Part shown: positions 6,976 to 9,686 of the stretch, one piece after another | How the letters are laid out: the number at the start of each line of letters is the position of its first letter | How positions within the stretch are numbered: the stretch's first letter is position 1 | Program-made: the position numbers and the translations under genes | Notes under the pieces: model-generated | What the model was told of the DNA's origin: nothing | Databases searched by the model: none | What the model saw: the letters and a program-made list of their open reading frames with translations, nothing else | DNA from: UBA9300 sp032260385 | GTDB lineage: Bacteria > Bacteroidota > Bacteroidia > Bacteroidales > VadinHA17 | Direction of reading: 5' to 3' | Assembly (NCBI GenBank): GCA_032260385.1 | Contig: JAVVEL010000056.1 | Coordinates: 1 to 9,686 of the forward strand | DNA: 9,686 nt

Positions 6976-7532
6976 AGCATATATTCAAAGTTATTTTCCG
7001 CTTCCTGGAGGGGTGGATTATCCCTGTCTTTTTCACTGATGATTGCCTCGTCCGGGTCGACACCCCAGTCAATTCCCAGGGAGGGATCATTCAGATTTAT
7101 TCCCCTTTCATGTTCAGGACTGTAGTAGTTATCGCATTTATACAGGATGATTGCCTCATGGCTGAGGACCGAGAATCCATGCGCAAAGCCCCGCGGTATG
7201 AACAACTGTTTTTTTGATTCTGAATCGATATCAACGGCTTTCCACCTTCCGAAAGTGGGGGATCCCTTTCTCATGTCGAGAGCCACATCTCTTATACGGC
7301 CTTTTATTACCCTGATCAGTTTCGCCTGTGCCATGGGGTTTAGCTGGTAGTGGAGTCCCCTGATTACCTTTCCTGATGAAAAAGATTCATTGTCCTGCAG
7401 TGATTCAAAATCGAGCTGATTTTTCTTCAACTGCTTCTGGTTATAGCTTTCAAAAAAGTATCCCCTTTTATCGGTAAATACTCCTGGTTCTATAATGTAA
7501 AGCCCTTTAAATTCAGTTTTTATTATTTTCAT
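6972..7532 (-). CDS. rmlC: dTDP-4-dehydrorhamnose 3,5-epimerase
   Basis: RmlC epimerises C3 and C5 of dTDP-4-dehydro-6-deoxy-D-glucose, giving the substrate of RmlD. The 186-residue cupin has the expected features: FTDKRGYFFESY (19-30), the catalytic histidine in RGLHYQ (His61), Lys71 in AKLIRV, the PRGFAHGF motif (113-120, His118), and Tyr131, which is at the position of the catalytic acid tyrosine. The tail NDPSLGIDWG (148-157) is also typical. The ATG at 7530-7532 follows the rmlA stop by 8 bases. An AGGTGA-like string abuts the ATG too closely to act as a normal Shine-Dalgarno site. Its substrate is made by RmlB, which is not encoded in this window. Confidence 0.95.
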   Translation of the reverse strand: MKIIKTEFKGLYIIEPGVFTDKRGYFFESYNQKQLKKNQLDFESLQDNESFSSGKVIRGLHYQLNPMAQAKLIRVIKGRIRDVALDMRKGSPTFGRWKAVDIDSESKKQLFIPRGFAHGFSVLSHEAIILYKCDNYYSPEHERGINLNDPSLGIDWGVDPDEAIISEKDRDNPPLQEAENNFEYML

Positions 7533-7540
7533 TCACCTTA

Positions 7541-8437
7541 TTATTTCATAAACTTACCCGGTGACAGGAGCTTATCGGAAGCAATATCTTTCAGGTATTC
7601 TCCATAATGGCTTTTCCCCATTTTTTTTGCCAGGTTCAGAAGTTGTTTTCTGTCAATGAATCCGCGTATATAGGCTATTTCCTCTATGCACGATGCTTTC
7701 AGTCCCTGCCGTTGTTCCAGTGTGGCTACGAAGTTTGATGCCTGCAGCAAGCTGTCGTGGGTTCCGGTATCGAGCCACGCCATTCCCCGGCCCATCAATT
7801 TAACTTTCAGCCTGCCTTCTTCAAGGTATAAGTTGTTCAGATCGGTTATTTCCAGCTCTCCGCGTTTTGATGGTTTAAGCCTTTTTGCCTTGCTGACAAC
7901 AGTATTGTCATAGAAATACAGGCCCGTTACCGCATAGTTTGATTTGGGTTTTTCAGGTTTTTCCTCGATGCTGATAACCTTACCTGCATTGTCAAATTCA
8001 ACCACTCCATACCTTGCCGGATCGGTCACGTAATAACCGAAGATGCATGCTCCCGCGGTCAGTTTTGCTGTGTCGAGTAAGGTATTGCCCAGCCCCTGCC
8101 CATAGAAAATATTATCACCGAGTATCATGCAAAGGTTATCATCACCGATGAAGTCTTCACCTATTAAAAAGGCCTGTGCCAGTCCGCCCGGTGAATCCTG
8201 TACCTGGTAACTGAATTTAAGTCCTATCTGCGACCCGTCTCCCAGGAGGTCTTTGAATAGTAATATGTCACGTGGTGTGCTTATTATTAGTATATCCCTT
8301 ATGCCGGCCAGCATAAGCACCGAAAGGGGGTAATAGATCATCGGTTTGTCATAAACAGGCAATATTTGTTTTGAAATGCTTATGGTTGCCGGATGCAGTC
8401 GTGTACCTGCACCGCCGGCCAGAATTATGCCTTTCAT
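7541..8437 (-). CDS. rmlA: Glucose-1-phosphate thymidylyltransferase
   Basis: RmlA joins dTTP and glucose-1-phosphate to give dTDP-glucose and pyrophosphate, the entry step to dTDP-L-rhamnose and the usual point of feedback inhibition by the end product. The 298-residue product is of normal length. It has the nucleotidyltransferase signature LAGGAGTRL (6-14), SKQILPVYDKPMIYYPLS (22-39), the metal-binding aspartate in LGDNIFYG (Asp108), EEKP (158-161) and WLDTGTHDSL (221-230, second metal aspartate Asp223). The ATG overlaps the UXS stop in an ATGA arrangement (8434-8437). The substrate is presumably provided by the mutase at the end of the same operon. Confidence 0.96.
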   Translation of the reverse strand: MKGIILAGGAGTRLHPATISISKQILPVYDKPMIYYPLSVLMLAGIRDILIISTPRDILLFKDLLGDGSQIGLKFSYQVQDSPGGLAQAFLIGEDFIGDDNLCMILGDNIFYGQGLGNTLLDTAKLTAGACIFGYYVTDPARYGVVEFDNAGKVISIEEKPEKPKSNYAVTGLYFYDNTVVSKAKRLKPSKRGELEITDLNNLYLEEGRLKVKLMGRGMAWLDTGTHDSLLQASNFVATLEQRQGLKASCIEEIAYIRGFIDRKQLLNLAKKMGKSHYGEYLKDIASDKLLSPGKFMK

Positions 8438-9372
8438 ATTTTCATTTTCTTTTTAAAATAATCTATGGTTTTCATTAATCCGTTTTCAAGGTCGTGCTTA
8501 GCTTCCCAGTTAAGCTCTTTCCTGGCCAGGCTGATATCCGGCTTTCTCTGCTCAGGATCGTCCTCCGGCAGGGGCCTGAAATTAATTGAAGATTTTGACC
8601 CTGTCATTTTTATTATAAGTTCAGCCAGTTCAATTATAGTTATTTCCCTGTCATTTCCAAGGTTCAGGGGACCGGTAAATGAATCCGCGGTGTTCATTAA
8701 TAGCTTAAGGGCAGCAATGAGATCATCAACATACTGGAAACTTCTTGTCTGCCTTCCGTCACCGTAAATGCTTATTTCATTGTTTTGAAGGGACTGTACT
8801 ATGAAATTCGAAACTACCCTGCCGTCATTCATCATCATCCTGGGACCATAGGTATTGAAGATCCTGGCAATTTTTATTCTCACCCTGTTCTGGATATGAT
8901 AATTCATAAAGAGGGTTTCGGCACATCTCTTCCCTTCGTCATAACATGAACGGGGGCCCAGGATATTTACATTGCCGTGGTAGTTCTCGTTTTGGGGATG
9001 CACTTCGGGGTTACCATAGACCTCGCTGGATGAGGCCTGTAGTATTTTTGCTCCGGTGCGCTTGGCAAGTCCAAGCATATTAATTGAACCCATCACCGAG
9101 GTTTTGATGGTTTTAATGGCATTATACTGGTAGTGAATGGGTGAAGCGGGGCATGCAAGGTTATATATCTCGTCCACCTCTGCGTAGAGCGGCATAGTGA
9201 TATCATGCCTTATAAGTTCAAAGTAGGGGTGCCCGAGGAGGTGGGCTATGTTTTCTTTTGCGCCGGTAAAAAAATTGTCTGTGCATATAACTTCATTCCC
9301 TTCGCTTAAGAGACTCTCGCAAAGATGGGAGCCTATGAAGCCTGCACCACCGGTTATAAGAATGCGTTTCAT
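8434..9372 (-). CDS. UDP-glucuronate decarboxylase (UDP-xylose synthase, UXS)
   Basis: UXS converts UDP-glucuronate to UDP-xylose through an NAD-dependent oxidation, decarboxylation and reduction. The 312-residue SDR protein has the NAD motif GGAGFIG (8-14), NLACPASPIHYQYN (71-84), the active-site SSSEVYG (114-120) with Glu117, and the catalytic Tyr144/Lys148 in SCYDEGKR. ARIFNTYGPRM and DGRVVSNFI follow. The CPASP and SCYDEGKR stretches separate UXS from RmlB and from UDP-glucose 4-epimerase. I chose the ATG at 9370-9372. An open frame runs to a TTG at 9399, but MKRILITGG is the normal family N-terminus and the TTG overlaps the likely -7 box. It is first in the operon with rmlA, rmlC, rmlD and the mutase. 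UDP-glucose dehydrogenase, which makes its substrate, is not in the window. Confidence 0.94.
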   Translation of the reverse strand: MKRILITGGAGFIGSHLCESLLSEGNEVICTDNFFTGAKENIAHLLGHPYFELIRHDITMPLYAEVDEIYNLACPASPIHYQYNAIKTIKTSVMGSINMLGLAKRTGAKILQASSSEVYGNPEVHPQNENYHGNVNILGPRSCYDEGKRCAETLFMNYHIQNRVRIKIARIFNTYGPRMMMNDGRVVSNFIVQSLQNNEISIYGDGRQTRSFQYVDDLIAALKLLMNTADSFTGPLNLGNDREITIIELAELIIKMTGSKSSINFRPLPEDDPEQRKPDISLARKELNWEAKHDLENGLMKTIDYFKKKMKI

Positions 9373-9396
9373 CTGGGGTGTTTTTATTGCCAGGAG

Positions 9397-9426
9397 CAAA
9401 GATAGGAAATAATGGAATATAGAAAA
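9397..9426 (-). promoter_or_regulatory. Likely promoter of the nucleotide-sugar operon
   Basis: On the minus strand TTTT (9426-9423) is followed after 18 bases by TATCTTTG (9404-9397), an exact TAnnTTTG -7 box with a one-mismatch -33 box. A transcript would start near 9391, giving a leader of about 18 bases before the UXS ATG. This placement also argues against the TTG at 9399 as the start. Confidence 0.5.
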
Positions 9427-9427
9427 A

Positions 9428-9451
9428 GCTGAGGCTAAGACTAAGCCTAAG
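9428..9451. repeat. 6-bp short-period repeat
   Basis: Four adjacent hexamers, gctgag, gctaag, actaag and cctaag, lie just upstream of the operon promoter. They share the core ctaag. No function is evident. Confidence 0.45.
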
Positions 9452-9460
9452 GATATTGTA

Positions 9461-9514
9461 AGTTGATAAAGTTTATAAAGTTGATAAAGTTTATAAGGTT
9501 TATAGAGTGAATAA
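9461..9514. repeat. 9-bp tandem repeat (18-bp higher-order unit) upstream of the nucleotide-sugar operon
   Basis: Six nonamers in exact phase are agttgataa, agtttataa, agttgataa, agtttataa, ggtttatag and agtgaataa. The first four form two identical 18-bp units. The repeat is AT-rich and lies about 35 bases upstream of the -33 position of the UXS promoter. It could be neutral slippage sequence, an AT-rich upstream promoter element, or a set of protein-binding sites one turn or less apart. Confidence 0.8.
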
Positions 9515-9597
9515 AATAGTAAACTGGAGATGAAGGAGCGACGAAAGGAATTATAGATTCTATAAGGTTATGGGACCGATAATTCAATTAGTAAGCG

Positions 9598-9667
9598 CAA
9601 CGATTAAAGATCAAAGGTAATCGGACTAGTCCGATTACCTTTGAAGTGCAAAATTTATTAATCGTTG
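9598..9667. repeat. Outer inverted repeat flanking the 34-bp palindrome
   Basis: The 10-base arm caacgattaa (9598-9607) is the exact reverse complement of ttaatcgttg (9658-9667). The arms surround the 34-bp palindrome, but their centre is about 5 bases to the right of its centre, so the two dyads are nested but not concentric. Confidence 0.6.
9611..9644. promoter_or_regulatory. Perfect 34-bp palindrome: operator/promoter or bidirectional terminator
   Basis: The left half reads tcaaaggtaatcggact and every one of its 17 bases pairs with the right half, with no spacer (centre at 9627/9628). As RNA it would form a long stem with a tight CUAG loop on either strand. Each arm contains TACCTTTG, an exact TAnnTTTG -7 box: 9636-9643 on the + strand and 9619-9612 on the - strand. 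No -33 TTTG accompanies either. It may be a dyad operator overlapping a promoter, or a hairpin terminator of a neighbouring gene; the stem is not followed by a T tract on either side. The identity of the gene to the right would decide this. Confidence 0.55.
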
Positions 9668-9671
9668 TAAA

Positions 9672-9686
9672 ATGACAAAGAAGAAC
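9672..9686 (+). CDS. Possible first codons of a + strand gene (cut off by the window edge)
   Basis: An ATG at 9672 in an A-rich context (gttgtaaaATG) begins Met-Thr-Lys-Lys-Asn, a common style of gene start in this phylum. It would lie 28 bases after the TACCTTTG box in the palindrome. Only five codons are visible. The alternative is a leftward gene ending here: one minus-strand frame ends ...SSLSFYND with its TAA at 9660-9658, just before the palindrome, which would then be its terminator. I cannot choose firmly. Confidence 0.25.

Noticed and set aside
8434..9372. First operon gene as rmlB (dTDP-glucose 4,6-dehydratase)
   Set aside because: The CPASPIHYQYN and SCYDEGKR stretches and the 312-residue length are those of UDP-glucuronate decarboxylase. 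RmlB has a YSASKA-type motif and is longer.
9373..9399. TTG start for UXS adding 9 residues
   Set aside because: The TTG overlaps the -7 box of the likely promoter, and MKRILITGG at the internal ATG is the normal SDR N-terminus.
9461..9514. CRISPR-like array
   Set aside because: The repeats are 9 bp and directly abutting, with no unique spacers and no cas genes nearby.
9551..9565. Short inverted repeat ttatag-att-ctataa
   Set aside because: Six-base AT-only arms with a 3-base loop are expected by chance in AT-rich intergenic DNA.
9635..9685. Minus-strand frame reading ...FFFVILQRLINFALQR with its stop inside the palindrome
   Set aside because: It has only about 16 visible codons, it competes with two other short readings of the same edge sequence, and its stop lies within the palindrome arm. 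There is not enough to support a gene.

Overview
The window looks like an ordinary chromosomal stretch of a Bacteroidota genome, probably Bacteroidales. The reasons are the gene families present (a DUF3822 protein beside rsmD, a short RecD-like helicase, a 580-residue phosphohexomutase), near-exact TAnnTTTG promoter boxes in front of transcription units, and little sign of Shine-Dalgarno sequences at the starts. No rRNA, tRNA, CRISPR array, insertion sequence or phage gene was found.

Layout. Bases 1-158 hold the 3' end of an unidentified gene on the + strand, followed by a repeat-rich gap of about 100 bases. Three genes then read leftward from a promoter near 2325-2354: a small membrane-anchored protein, a DUF3822 protein, and RsmD (16S rRNA m2G966 methyltransferase), whose conserved N-terminus requires a TTG start inside the end of the preceding gene. 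A RecD/Dda-type helicase (2379-3800) diverges from them, followed by a YjbQ/UPF0047 protein (3931-4350).

The right half is one leftward operon, transcribed from about 9390 down to 4357: UDP-glucuronate decarboxylase (UXS), rmlA, rmlC, rmlD and a phosphoglucomutase/phosphomannomutase. The junctions are very tight: two ATGA overlaps, one 8-base gap and one 3-base gap. The mutase can supply glucose-1-phosphate, RmlA activates it to dTDP-glucose, RmlC and RmlD complete dTDP-L-rhamnose, and UXS makes UDP-xylose. The operon is therefore a nucleotide-sugar supply unit for surface polysaccharide or glycosylation. The dehydratase RmlB, needed between RmlA and RmlC, is not in the window, and neither is UDP-glucose dehydrogenase, which makes the UXS substrate.

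Bases 9373-9671, upstream of this operon, hold no convincing gene. They carry the operon's likely promoter, 6-bp and 9-bp short-period repeats, and a perfect 34-bp palindrome (9611-9644) that contains a TAnnTTTG box on each strand. This palindrome is the least explained element here. The second point worth following is the pairing of a DUF3822 protein with a pilin-like membrane protein. Nothing in the window amounts to a clearly new system.
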